Shown here: positions 25,927 to 34,850 of the stretch, one piece after another
Numbering within the stretch: the stretch's first letter is position 1
Layout: each line of letters opens with the position of its first letter
Source of the DNA: Bradyrhizobium murdochi
GTDB taxonomy: Bacteria; Pseudomonadota; Alphaproteobacteria; Rhizobiales; Xanthobacteraceae
Reading direction: 5' to 3'
Assembly: GCF_000472965.1 (NCBI RefSeq)
Contig: NZ_AXAU01000018.1
Location: 1-64,000 of the forward strand
DNA: 64,000 bases
Translations under genes and position numbers: made by a program
The notes under the pieces: generated by a model
Told to the model about the DNA's origin: nothing
Databases searched by the model: none
Seen by the model: only the letters and a program-made list of their open reading frames with translations

Positions 25927-26088
25927 CTACAGGGTGTCGGGCGTGCGGACGGGCGACGACTTGTCCTCATTTCGCAGCTCTTGCTCCGCAAGCCGCCAGA
26001 ATTCCTCCTCTTTGCCTTTGGGCCTGCCGTTGCGCTCCCAGAGCTCATAGGCGCGGTTCTTGATTTCCTGCTCGGTTGGCTCGCTCAT
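25927..26088 (-). CDS. DUF2934 small protein
   Basis: The 53-residue protein has the family core EQEIKNRAYELWERNGRPKG followed by EEFWRLAEQEL. ATG 26088 has GGAGGAG upstream. DUF2934 proteins are frequent in Rhizobiales and of unknown function. It is too short for many gene finders. Confidence 0.8.
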   Translation of the reverse strand: MSEPTEQEIKNRAYELWERNGRPKGKEEEFWRLAEQELRNEDKSSPVRTPDTL

Positions 26089-26343
26089 CCGGGTCTCCTC
26101 CATCCATCTCTGTGCGGTAGCCGTCGTGCGGCCGATCTCAGCGCGCGTGGGGGCGAGACATCGTGCCTGCACGCGGCACCGCATAACGGCCTTCCTTCGT
26201 TCAGGGATAAGCACGCAGCGAAGAGCAATGTTCCTGGATCAAACCGGACTTAGGTCGGCTTTGGATTGAAGGCGGCGCATCGATTTGGGGCTGTGGCGGC
26301 GCTCCATGTCCCTTCGTTCCGGTCAGGGGACCGGGCAGGCAGC

Positions 26344-26523
26344 TCAGAACGAATTCGCCAATTCGATCTCCGCCCTCAGCGCGGCAATCCGCCGCTCGGC
26401 TTCCCTGGCCGTCAGGTTTTTCTCGAACAGTTTTGGCTGACAGGCCTCGGCGCTCAGCGTGCGCAGCGTCGCCAATTGGCGCGGCGTCATCGGCGCATCC
26501 ACCTGGTCCGGTAGCCGGGACAT
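26344..26523 (-). CDS. DUF3072 small protein
   Basis: A 59-residue protein with PMTPRQLATLRTLSAEA and the helical end LTAREAERRIAALRAEIEL, the pattern of DUF3072. ATG 26523 follows GGGG; a TTG four codons upstream is the other option. It lies divergent from the small-gene group at 26620. Confidence 0.7.
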   Translation of the reverse strand: MSRLPDQVDAPMTPRQLATLRTLSAEACQPKLFEKNLTAREAERRIAALRAEIELANSF

Positions 26524-26619
26524 CTGAAACCCCAAAGAATCTTCGATTCGATCAGAACTCTTAACTTGAAATTTGTTCTTTATTTGTTCTTATGGGGTTC
26601 TACCGCAGCGAGGTGGCCC

Positions 26620-26904
26620 ATGGACAACAAATTGAATGAAATTCGCAGAAAAATCAAGCTCTTACGGTCGGAGATGCAGAGCGCGGAGGATAACATCCGC
26701 AAAAAGCTCAACCGCGATGAGGACTGTTCGGAAGCGGCAACGCGTCTGATGGCCATGCGGGTCACCATGGTCGGCCTGATCGGCGAGCGGAACCGGCTCG
26801 GCGGCGAAGAGCGGCTGCTCAATGTCGATGAGCGGCTGAAGCTGGATGTCCGTGCGGTCACCAGGAAGCCTGCGATCGGGGCGCCCGGCCGCCGTGAGCG
26901 ATGA
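26620..26904 (+). CDS. Small helical protein of unknown function
   Basis: The 94-residue protein is highly charged with a likely coiled coil (LNEIRRKIKLLRSEMQSAED) and a basic tail. ATG 26620 has GAGGTGG upstream. The next gene starts inside its last codons. No family was recognised. Confidence 0.7.
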   Translation: MDNKLNEIRRKIKLLRSEMQSAEDNIRKKLNRDEDCSEAATRLMAMRVTMVGLIGERNRLGGEERLLNVDERLKLDVRAVTRKPAIGAPGRRER

Positions 26905-27106
26905 TCCCATTCGAGCCCTGCGCCGGCGGATTGCCGAACTGGATCAGCTTGCTCGTCAGCTCAATCAATCCGGCCTGGGTAGCGCGCGGGCGCAGCTCCT
27001 GCTCGCGCGCAAGCGGGCGGAGTTGGAAGATTTCATCAACAGAGGCCAGCGATGTCAGGACCGCTCAGATGGTACGATCCCAACGCAGATAACCCGCCGT
27101 GGCTAA
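26894..27106 (+). CDS. Small helical protein of unknown function
   Basis: GTG 26894 overlaps the end of the previous gene and opens a 70-residue frame with IRALRRRIAELDQLARQL and AQLLLARKRAELEDFI, again a likely coiled coil. Its last 55 bases overlap the next gene in another frame. It is similar in style to its upstream neighbour. No family was recognised. Confidence 0.55.
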   Translation: MSDDPIRALRRRIAELDQLARQLNQSGLGSARAQLLLARKRAELEDFINRGQRCQDRSDGTIPTQITRRG

Positions 27107-27276
27107 AAGCCCTGGCGGAGGTTCGGATCAGGGCGACGCGGGAAGGATGGTGCCATGCCCACGTCCAGGCAATCGTTGTCGCGATCGATCAATATGCCGA
27201 GGCGGCGCTGGGCAATCGGGATTATTTCCTCAACAGGCCGCATAGCATCGGTGATCGCCGCAACAACATTCCCTGA
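27052..27276 (+). CDS. Small protein of unknown function
   Basis: The 74-residue protein begins MSGPLRWYDPNADNPPWLKA and has a helical middle (HVQAIVVAIDQYAEAAL). The composition looks like a real coding sequence. It overlaps the previous gene by 55 bases. The three small genes 26620-27276 read as one transcript. Confidence 0.65.
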   Translation: MSGPLRWYDPNADNPPWLKALAEVRIRATREGWCHAHVQAIVVAIDQYAEAALGNRDYFLNRPHSIGDRRNNIP

Positions 27277-27416
27277 AGACGGTTCAAGTAGTAGCCCGCA
27301 TGAGCGTAGCGATAGGCGGGATTTCAGAACACGCCTCGGACGCGGAGCCTGTCATCGGGCGCGCGTTCGCGCGATCCATTGGCTACGCTGGCTCAGATAG
27401 AAAGTTCGAGGCTAGT

Positions 27417-29369
27417 CTAATTCGCCTTCGCCGGTGCATTGGCCGGCGCGTCCGCTGCCGGCTCCGGCACCGGCTGCCGCGACCCTCCGCCGGTAAACCG
27501 CTCGATCACCGAGCGCACCGCATCGCGCGTCTTGCGATCCTTCACCGCATCGAGCAGGGGCGCTGCGCCCGGCGAGCGGCGGATCAGGCTTTCCGGATCG
27601 GGAAACACCAGCGGATCATCCCACGGGCCCTGCACGACGAAGGGCAGCTCGAAGCCCTTATCGCCGGCGGCGGCCGACGTCAGGCTGGCGACGCCCTTGA
27701 GGTCGTATTCGCGGCTCGGCACCGAAGCGGTGCCGGTCAGCGTCAGGCGCGTGGTCGGTCCGTTGACGCGGATGTCCTCGACGGTGGCGATGCCGTCGTT
27801 GAAGTGCACCGAAACGGTGAGGTTGTCGTAGGGTGTCGTGCCGGAACGGAAATTGCCGCCGCCGGATAGCGGCCGGCGCTCCAGCCGCTTCAGGAGCTGC
27901 TCGACATTGAAGCCGGCGATCGCGCCGTCATGACCGGTGAGCGTGGCAGTGCCGTCGAGCGAGGAGGCGAGGCCGAACGGGCTCGAGCCGGATGCCATCA
28001 ACGAGACGCCGAGATTGCCGCGGCCGGAAAGCTTGGTGATGCCGAACAATTCGCTGGCGCAGGTCTGCAGATCGACATCGGTGAACTGGAACTGCGCCTT
28101 GACGTCGGCGATCGCGTCCGAACGCGCGATGCCGAACGAGCCCTTGGCGATGCCGCCATACATCTGCGCTTCGCCGACCGAGAGCGCCAGCGCGCCGCCG
28201 CGCAAATTGGCGCCGAACGCGGTGCGACCGAGTTTCGTCGGGCCGACCGTCACCCTCGCCGCCGACAGGCGCATATCGAGATCGGTGGCGGAGAGCGAGG
28301 TGAGGTCGAACAATTGCCGGTTCCAGTCGCGCGCGCCGCTCGCAAGCAGGCGGACGGTCGAGATATAGGGCGTGAAATCCAGGTTGCCCGCGGCGAGCGT
28401 CGCCTGCAGCGTCTGGCGGCCGTTATTGGCAACCGTCATCACACCCTCGGCGACGTTGCCGTCGAGTTCGACATTCACATTCGTCAGCGCAACCGAGGCG
28501 CCGACGACGTTGGCGCGGGCCCTCAGCGCGAAGCGGCCGAACCCACCGCTGCCGGGCACCGGCTGTCCCATCCAGCGCAACGCGTTGCGCAGCGACACGC
28601 TGTCGACGGTAACCGTGCCTTCCATCATCAGGCTGGTGTGGTTGGCCAATGAGCCGTCGAAGGCGAGCTTCAGCGGCGCGCTGACCAGTCGCGCCTTCAG
28701 ACCCGAGCGGTCGCCCGAGAGCATCGCGACGAAATCGCTGGCCGAGATCGAGCCGTCGACGCGTTCGCCGCGCCAGTCGAATTGTCCGGTCGCCGCGAAC
28801 GAGCGCGAGATCGATGGCCAGGCCAGCGAGAGATCGATGTCGCCGAGCTGTTCGGTGACACGGTTGGCGGCATCCTCGTATTTGAGCACGCCGTCCTGAA
28901 TCCTGATTTCCGAGAACGACACCTGGTTTTCGGCGCCGGGCTTCATCGTGCGTGCGATGCGTTCGACGAACGGTGTCCAATTGCTCTGGCCGCCGGCCTC
29001 CCTGACGACGTGGATATGCGGCCGCAACATCATGACATCCGCGATTTCGAAGCGGCGCAGCAGCAATGGCAGCAGGCGCAGATTTGCGGTCAACACATCG
29101 ACCTGCAGCGCGGGGTCGGTGGTGCCGCCGCCTTTCAGTCCGACATTGTGGAACGAGACATAGCTGCCCGGAAACACCGATACGTCGATCGCGCCGGTGA
29201 CCACCAGATCGAGCCCGGTAACCGCGCGGATCTGCGCCTCGACCGCCTGTCGCAGCGCGTCGCGGTTGATGAACCAGGAGGTTCCGATCAGGGCGAGCAC
29301 GGCCATGCCGAACAGCGCCGCAACCGGTATCCCGAGGCGCTTCATTCCTTGGGCCATCGTCAGTGACAT
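27417..29369 (-). CDS. AsmA family protein
   Basis: The 650-residue protein has one N-terminal membrane segment (about 12-32) and a long periplasmic part of repeated beta-strands. The AsmA signs are the start RDALRQAVEAQIRAVTGLDL and the C-terminal LSGRGNLGVSLMASG with the VEDIRVNGPTTRLTLTG pattern. AsmA-like proteins are thought to help move or place lipids between membranes. The Pro/Ala-rich tail is not part of the domain. It stands alone; ATG 29369 or 29345 could be the start. Confidence 0.85.
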   Translation of the reverse strand: MSLTMAQGMKRLGIPVAALFGMAVLALIGTSWFINRDALRQAVEAQIRAVTGLDLVVTGAIDVSVFPGSYVSFHNVGLKGGGTTDPALQVDVLTANLRLLPLLLRRFEIADVMMLRPHIHVVREAGGQSNWTPFVERIARTMKPGAENQVSFSEIRIQDGVLKYEDAANRVTEQLGDIDLSLAWPSISRSFAATGQFDWRGERVDGSISASDFVAMLSGDRSGLKARLVSAPLKLAFDGSLANHTSLMMEGTVTVDSVSLRNALRWMGQPVPGSGGFGRFALRARANVVGASVALTNVNVELDGNVAEGVMTVANNGRQTLQATLAAGNLDFTPYISTVRLLASGARDWNRQLFDLTSLSATDLDMRLSAARVTVGPTKLGRTAFGANLRGGALALSVGEAQMYGGIAKGSFGIARSDAIADVKAQFQFTDVDLQTCASELFGITKLSGRGNLGVSLMASGSSPFGLASSLDGTATLTGHDGAIAGFNVEQLLKRLERRPLSGGGNFRSGTTPYDNLTVSVHFNDGIATVEDIRVNGPTTRLTLTGTASVPSREYDLKGVASLTSAAAGDKGFELPFVVQGPWDDPLVFPDPESLIRRSPGAAPLLDAVKDRKTRDAVRSVIERFTGGGSRQPVPEPAADAPANAPAKAN

Positions 29370-29542
29370 ATCCGGATCTGGCTAAACCGAGCTCGGGTTG
29401 ATGCTAAAGCATCTCAGTTGATTAGGGCGGGCGGCGCAAACGTTAAGCCCGTGCCAACCCACGCAACTTGAAGGCTTTTCTTGACGCTTTCAAGGCCGGC
29501 ATGGCGCTCGGTGGGCAGTTCGGCGGCATAATCCACCCGTCA

Positions 29543-29572
29543 TTGACGCACCGCGAAGAATTCGCCTAATAA
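29543..29572 (+). promoter_or_regulatory. Probable promoter of the CoA transferase operon
   Basis: TTGACG (29543-29548) and TAATAA (29567-29572) are 18 bases apart, close to the housekeeping sigma consensus. The transcript would start near 29579, about 43 bases before the first gene. Confidence 0.5.
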
Positions 29573-29621
29573 TCCCGATAATATCGGCTTTCCGCCGTTC
29601 CCTCCATCAGGTCAAACATTC

Positions 29622-30359
29622 ATGAACAAGGTTTACCCCGACGCCAAATCGGCACTCGACGGCGTTCTCAAGGACGGCATGATGATCATGTCCGGCGGTT
29701 TCGGTCTGTGCGGTATCGCCGAAACCCTGTCGGACGCGATCCGCGATTCCGGCGTCAAGAATCTGACGGTCGTTTCCAACAATGCCGGCGTCGATGGCAT
29801 CGGGCTGAGCCGGCTCCTGGAGACGCGGCAGATCAAAAAGATGATCTCGTCCTATGTCGGTGAGAACAAGCTGTTCGCGCAGCAATACCTCGCCGGTGAA
29901 CTGGAACTCGAGTTCAATCCGCAGGGCACGCTGGCCGAGCGCATCCGCGCCGGCGGCGCCGGCATCCCGGCCTTCTATACCAAGACCGGCGTCGGCACGC
30001 TGATCGCCGAGGGCAAGGAAGTGAAGGAGTTCGACGGCGAGAAATACATCATGGAGCGCGGCCTGTTCGCCGATCTCGCCATCGTCCACGCCTGGAAGGG
30101 CGACACTGCCGGCAACCTGATCTACCGCAAGACCGCGCGGAATTTTAACCCGATGATGGCGACCGCCGCGAAGATCACGGTGGCGGAGGTCGAGCACCTG
30201 GTTCCGGCCGGCGAACTCAATCCCGACCACATCCACACGCCCGGCATTTTCGTCAAACGCATCATCGAGGTCGGCACGGCCAAGAAGCGCATTGAGTTCC
30301 GCAACACTCGCCCGCGCCCGTCGAGCGCGTCCGCGGCGGCAACGGGAGTAGAAATCTGA
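29622..30359 (+). CDS. scoA: 3-oxoacid CoA-transferase subunit A
   Basis: The 245-residue subunit matches succinyl-CoA:3-ketoacid CoA-transferase A: DGMMIMSGGFGLCGIAETL, NNAGVDGIGL, ARNFNPMMATAAKITVAEVE and HTPGIFVKRI. With subunit B it activates acetoacetate at the cost of succinyl-CoA, which links polyhydroxybutyrate and ketone body breakdown to central metabolism. Its stop overlaps the subunit B start by one base (TGATG). Confidence 0.93.
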   Translation: MNKVYPDAKSALDGVLKDGMMIMSGGFGLCGIAETLSDAIRDSGVKNLTVVSNNAGVDGIGLSRLLETRQIKKMISSYVGENKLFAQQYLAGELELEFNPQGTLAERIRAGGAGIPAFYTKTGVGTLIAEGKEVKEFDGEKYIMERGLFADLAIVHAWKGDTAGNLIYRKTARNFNPMMATAAKITVAEVEHLVPAGELNPDHIHTPGIFVKRIIEVGTAKKRIEFRNTRPRPSSASAAATGVEI

Positions 30360-31009
30360 TGGCCTGGACCCGCGAACAGATGGCGGCGCGCGCCGCGAAG
30401 GAATTGCGCGACGGCTATTACGTCAATCTCGGCATCGGCATTCCGACGCTGGTTTCGAACTACATCCCTGCAGGCATCGACGTCAGCCTGCAGAGCGAGA
30501 ACGGCATGCTCGGCATGGGCCCGTTCCCCTACGAGGACGAGGTGGACGCCGACCTGATCAACGCCGGCAAGCAGACGGTCAGCGAATTGCCGTCGACCAG
30601 CTATTTCTCCTCAGCCGATTCGTTCGGCATGGTGCGCGGCGGCCATATCGATCTCTCGATCCTCGGCGCGATGCAGGTGGCGCAGAACGGCGATCTCGCC
30701 AACTGGATGATCCCCGGCAAGATGGTGAAGGGCATGGGTGGCGCGATGGACCTCGTCGCCGGCGTCAAGCGCGTCGTCGTCGTCATGGAGCATTCCGCCA
30801 AGGACGGCCCAAAACTCCTGAAGAAGTGCACGCTGCCGCTGACCGGCGAACGCGTGGTCGACATGGTGGTGACCGATCTTGCTGTCTTCACCATCGACAA
30901 GCACGGCAAGGACGGTATGGCGCTGATCGAGCTCGCCGATGGCGTTACGCTGGACGAGGTGAAGGCCAAGACCGAAGCCGAGTTCCGCGTCGCGCTGAAG
31001 AACGTCTGA
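30359..31009 (+). CDS. scoB: 3-oxoacid CoA-transferase subunit B
   Basis: The 216-residue subunit has the catalytic Glu47 in LQSENGMLG, plus GIGIPTLVSNYIP and GGHIDLSILGAMQV. It completes the enzyme with subunit A. The phasins at 43.7-44.8 kb suggest that this organism stores polyhydroxybutyrate, the breakdown of which yields the substrate. Confidence 0.93.
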   Translation: MAWTREQMAARAAKELRDGYYVNLGIGIPTLVSNYIPAGIDVSLQSENGMLGMGPFPYEDEVDADLINAGKQTVSELPSTSYFSSADSFGMVRGGHIDLSILGAMQVAQNGDLANWMIPGKMVKGMGGAMDLVAGVKRVVVVMEHSAKDGPKLLKKCTLPLTGERVVDMVVTDLAVFTIDKHGKDGMALIELADGVTLDEVKAKTEAEFRVALKNV

Positions 31010-31010
31010 C

Positions 31011-31667
31011 GTGATGGCGGGGCGGTCGCGAGCTGCGATCCGTCCCGCGCGTCCTGACGACGCAGGCTTCATTGCCCGCAACATTCTGTCGTCGCAGCGC
31101 GGCCCGTTTCCGCGCGGCTGGTTCGATATCGCGCTTGGCTGGGACGAGCCGCAATGCCTTGCGTTTGTCGAATGCATCGCGCTCGCGCAGACGCAATCGT
31201 GGTGGCACATCACCCAATTCATCGTCGCTGAGGTCGAGGGTGAGCCGGCGGCATCGCTCTGCGCGCTGCCCGCTGAAGGCACCGAGACCGCCGCGCGGGC
31301 GGCGATCAAGGAGGTGGCGGCCGCGATAGGGCTGAGCGCCGCCGATCTGAAGGTAATCTTCCGGCGCGGCGCCTATGGAGCGAATTGCTGGGTTCAGGGC
31401 GGCGAGGGCGACTGGCTGATCGAGCATGTCGCCACGCTGCCGGCCTATCGCGGACGCGGGCTGGTGCAGGCGCTGATCGATCACGCGCGCGCGGCCGGAA
31501 GGGCTGCAGGATTCGCGCACGCCTCGATCTCGTTTCTGATCGGCAACGAGGCGGCGGAGCGATGTTATGCGAAGGCTGGATTTTCGTTCGCCGAAGAAAA
31601 ACGCGATCCCGCGTTCGAAGCGTTGACCGGTTCGCCGGGCTTCCGGCGGTTTGCGTGCGCGATTTGA
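31011..31667 (+). CDS. GNAT family N-acetyltransferase
   Basis: The 218-residue protein has the acetyl-CoA binding motif ATLPAYRGRGLVQALIDHA and the C-terminal NEAAERCYAKAGF typical of GNAT enzymes. It follows scoB by two bases in the same direction and may share the transcript. GTG 31011 or ATG 31014 could be the start. The acceptor is unknown. Confidence 0.85.
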   Translation: MMAGRSRAAIRPARPDDAGFIARNILSSQRGPFPRGWFDIALGWDEPQCLAFVECIALAQTQSWWHITQFIVAEVEGEPAASLCALPAEGTETAARAAIKEVAAAIGLSAADLKVIFRRGAYGANCWVQGGEGDWLIEHVATLPAYRGRGLVQALIDHARAAGRAAGFAHASISFLIGNEAAERCYAKAGFSFAEEKRDPAFEALTGSPGFRRFACAI

Positions 31668-31677
31668 GAACGGTCGC

Positions 31678-31766
31678 GTAGGGTGGGCAAAGGCGCTCTT
31701 CGCGCCGTACCCACCATCCCGCACCGCGCTCGAAATGGTGGGCACGCTGCGCTTTGCCCACCCTAC
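31678..31766. repeat. Palindromic element, family A, clean copy
   Basis: The ends GTAGGGTGGGCAAAG and CTTTGCCCACCCTAC are perfect inverted repeats over an 89-base element. It lies between two convergent genes. Other copies are at 4906-4996 (decayed) and 59644-59765. Confidence 0.85.
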
Positions 31767-31774
31767 ACGTCCGC

Positions 31775-33421
31775 TCAGGCCGGGCCGGCCGGTACGTCCG
31801 AAAACCGCGTCAGCCACGCCACCGGGCCGATACTGGCGGCAACGATCAGGAGCGCGGCAAGCGCGCCTTCCTCGAAACTGCCGCGGCTGGCGTACTGGTA
31901 GATCGAGGTCGCCAGCGTTTCGACATTGAGCGGCCGCAACAGCAGCGTCGCCGGCAATTCCTTCAGGCAATCCACGAACACGACGATGACCGCGCCGACC
32001 ATAGCGGGGCGCAGGAGCGGCAGATGGATCAGCCGCATCGTCGTGGTCTGGCCGGCGCCGGCGGCGCGTGCGCTGTCGTCGTAGTCGTGCGGGATCCGCT
32101 CGAACCCTGCCTTGATGAATCCGGTCGGCACCGCCAGAAACCGGATCACATAGGCGATCACCACGGCAGCACCTGAGCCGACCACGATCAATCCCGGCAG
32201 CGATTGGCCAAGCCATCCGGCGAGCGCGTTCAGTCCGTTGTCGATGGCGAGCACCGGCGCGAGCAGGCCGAGCGCCAGCACCAGCCCCGGCAGCGTGTAG
32301 CCGGTCTGCGCGATGTTCATTGCGACGAAGCGCAACCTATTCGGCCGCCAGCGCCACGCGAGAATGGTCGCAAAGCCGAGCAGCAGCGCGGTCAACGTGG
32401 CAAGGCTTGCGAAGGCTATCGAGTTGAATGCATCGCGCCACAGCGCTACGTCGAAATTGGCAAAAAGGCCGCGCTTGAAACTCTGCTGCGCGAGGTACAA
32501 TAGCGGCACGAGGAATCCCAGCACCACCGGCAGCAGACAGGCCGCGAATGCACATCCGCCCTTGATGCCGGTGAGTGGGGTCCGCGGCGTGAGCCGCGGG
32601 CTTTCGGCGGAAAACTCCGTCGTGACATTGCGGCGTCCGTAACGTTCGACCGCGATCAGGCCGGCTACGATCGCCAGCATGAAGCAGGACAATTGCGCAG
32701 CGCCGGCGAGGCTGCCGCGGTTGAGCCAGGTCGTGAACACCGACACCGTGAGGGTACGAACACCCAGATATTCGCTGGCGCCGATGTCGTTCAGCGTTTC
32801 CAGCGATACCAGTGCGACGCCGACCGCGAGCGCCGGACGTGCCATCGGCAGCGAGATACGCCAGAAGGTGGTCCAGCGGCTGGCGCCGAGCGTCTTCGCG
32901 GCCTCGGCGAATTCCGCGCTCTGGTACTGGAACATCGTGCGCGCCGAAAGATAGACGTAGGGGTAAAGCACTAGCGCGATCACAACGACTGCGCCCGGCA
33001 GCGAGCGCAAATTCGGAAGCATGCGCACTGCGTCCTGCAGCGGAAGCCAGTGCGCGAGCGTCTTGTGGACCAGGCCCAGCGGCTCGAACAGGTCGACATA
33101 GACGTAAGCGGCGAGATAGGTCGGGATCGCAAGCGGCAGCGGCAGCAGCCATAGCAGCATTTTCCGGCCGCGGAATTCATGCAGCGAAACCGTCCACGCC
33201 GTGCCGGTGCCGATCGCAAGCGACAGGGCGGCGACGCCAACCAGCAGCAGTGCGGTGTCGAGAAGGGTAGCCGGCAGCACGTATTCGATCAGGTGCTGCC
33301 AGACGTCAGGCGCCGGCTGCAGCGCGAGCACAATGATGGAGATGACGGGAGCTGCAACGAGGATGGCGGTCGCAACCGCAATCGCTGCCGCGATGCGGCC
33401 CGAGCGCGTGGCGGGCCTCAC
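31775..33421 (-). CDS. Ferric-iron ABC importer permease, double-length
   Basis: The 548-residue protein has about twelve helices and two EAA loops (FAEAAKTLGASRWTTFWRISLP and YDDSARAAGAGQTTTMRLIHLP), the layout of FbpB/SfuB permeases in which two halves are fused. It moves iron across the inner membrane after delivery by the binding protein upstream. No FbpC-type ATPase is next to it. The start appears to be GTG 33421. Confidence 0.88.
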   Translation of the reverse strand: MRPATRSGRIAAAIAVATAILVAAPVISIIVLALQPAPDVWQHLIEYVLPATLLDTALLLVGVAALSLAIGTGTAWTVSLHEFRGRKMLLWLLPLPLAIPTYLAAYVYVDLFEPLGLVHKTLAHWLPLQDAVRMLPNLRSLPGAVVVIALVLYPYVYLSARTMFQYQSAEFAEAAKTLGASRWTTFWRISLPMARPALAVGVALVSLETLNDIGASEYLGVRTLTVSVFTTWLNRGSLAGAAQLSCFMLAIVAGLIAVERYGRRNVTTEFSAESPRLTPRTPLTGIKGGCAFAACLLPVVLGFLVPLLYLAQQSFKRGLFANFDVALWRDAFNSIAFASLATLTALLLGFATILAWRWRPNRLRFVAMNIAQTGYTLPGLVLALGLLAPVLAIDNGLNALAGWLGQSLPGLIVVGSGAAVVIAYVIRFLAVPTGFIKAGFERIPHDYDDSARAAGAGQTTTMRLIHLPLLRPAMVGAVIVVFVDCLKELPATLLLRPLNVETLATSIYQYASRGSFEEGALAALLIVAASIGPVAWLTRFSDVPAGPA

Positions 33422-33469
33422 GTCGACACACGAAGCGGGCTAAGGCCTCTCCGCTTGTGCAGGTGGGCT

Positions 33470-33573
33470 CCCTCCCCCCTTGCGGGGGAGGGCGGGGGAG
33501 AGGGGTGGCCGCGAGCGATGCTGCCCGTGTGGCTTACCCCTCTCCCTAACCCTCCCCCGCAAGGGGGGAGGGA
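33470..33573. repeat. Palindromic element, family C
   Basis: CCCTCCCCCCTTGCGGGGGAGGG-type sequence at the left and its inverse with CGCAAGGGGGGAGGG at the right lie between the iron permease and its binding-protein gene. This is the same operon position as the family C copy in the sugar importer. Confidence 0.8.
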
Positions 33574-33629
33574 ACGCAGCGGTGCGTAGTGCGTGCTCAC
33601 GATTCTACTTCAAAGAAGATAGCAGCCGT

Positions 33630-34655
33630 TCAATTATCGAACCCGACCTTGTCCACCAACGTCGAGGCCGCCTTGCGGTTGGCGACGATCTTGGCGATCG
33701 GCATCGGATCGGCGGTGAGCTTGCCATAGCCTGCAATCGTTGGATTGACGGCGACGCCGGCGCGAACCGGATACTCGTAGTTTGAATCGGCGTAGATCTG
33801 CTGCGCCTTTTCACCGACCAGCCATTCGATCAGCTTGATGCCATTGGCCTTGTTAGGCGCCTGCTTGGCCAGCAGCACGCCGGAGAGGTTGACGTGGGTG
33901 CCGCCGCCTTCGAAGGTGGGCAGGACCACTTTCGTTGCTTCCGCCCACGGCTTCTTCTCGGGATCGTTGTTCATCATCAGCGCCCAGTAATAGGTGTTGG
34001 CGACGCCGATGTCGCATTTGCCGGCCGCGATATCGCGCGCGACTTCGCGGTCTCCGCCGGAAGGCTTCTGCGCCAGGTTGGCCTTGACGCCGCGGAGCCA
34101 TTCCTCGGCCTTGGCCTCGCCGTACTTGGCTATATAGGCCGCGAACAGTCCGTTATTGTAGATGTGCTGGCCGGAGCGGATGCAGATCTTGCCCTTCCAC
34201 TTGGGATCGGCGAGCTCTTCGTAGGTGATCTTGTCCTGCTTGACGCGGTCCTTCGAAGCGTAGAGCACCCGCGCGCGCATCGAGATGCCTGCCCAGTGGC
34301 CGTTCGGATCGCGATACTGCGCCGGCACGATCTCGTCGATCACGACCGACTTGATTGGCTGGGTGACGCCGGCCTGCACAGCATCGTCGAGGCGGCCGAG
34401 ATCGACCGTGAGCAGCACGTCGGCGGGGCTGTTGGCGCCTTCCGCCTTCATGCGCTGCTCGAGACCAGAGCTCGCCGAGATGATATTGACTTTGATGCCG
34501 GTGTCCTTGGTGAAGGCATCGAACAGAGGCTGGATCAGCTTGGTTTCGCGGTAGGTGTAGACGTTGACCTCGCCGTCGGCGAACGCCGGCGAGGCTCCGA
34601 ACGCGGTAAAACAAAGCAACGCTGCGGTTGCGGCGGTAGCGCGAATATTGATCAT
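33630..34655 (-). CDS. Ferric-iron ABC importer binding protein
   Basis: The 341-residue periplasmic protein has a signal peptide (cut after GASPAFA) and the FbpA/FutA pattern: GEVNVYTYRETKLIQPL, ANSPADVLLTVDLGRLDDA, and the iron-coordinating Tyr pair in VANTYYWALM. ATG 34655 is the best start. It delivers Fe3+ to the double-length permease downstream. Confidence 0.9.
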   Translation of the reverse strand: MINIRATAATAALLCFTAFGASPAFADGEVNVYTYRETKLIQPLFDAFTKDTGIKVNIISASSGLEQRMKAEGANSPADVLLTVDLGRLDDAVQAGVTQPIKSVVIDEIVPAQYRDPNGHWAGISMRARVLYASKDRVKQDKITYEELADPKWKGKICIRSGQHIYNNGLFAAYIAKYGEAKAEEWLRGVKANLAQKPSGGDREVARDIAAGKCDIGVANTYYWALMMNNDPEKKPWAEATKVVLPTFEGGGTHVNLSGVLLAKQAPNKANGIKLIEWLVGEKAQQIYADSNYEYPVRAGVAVNPTIAGYGKLTADPMPIAKIVANRKAASTLVDKVGFDN

Positions 34656-34850
34656 GGGGCTGCCCGACAAAGCTGATGAAGATGCCCGTCTCAGTAGCGC
34701 AGCGGCGGTGGTGCCGTCAGCGACCGGATGTCGCGAACGGCTCGATTTAGAAGGATTCCACGCTACAATTTAGAGCAATTCCAAACATGGCAGCCGTCGC
34801 ACCATGCGACCTGTGAAGCACGTCGGGACGCAGATCGCCAGGGGCACAAC

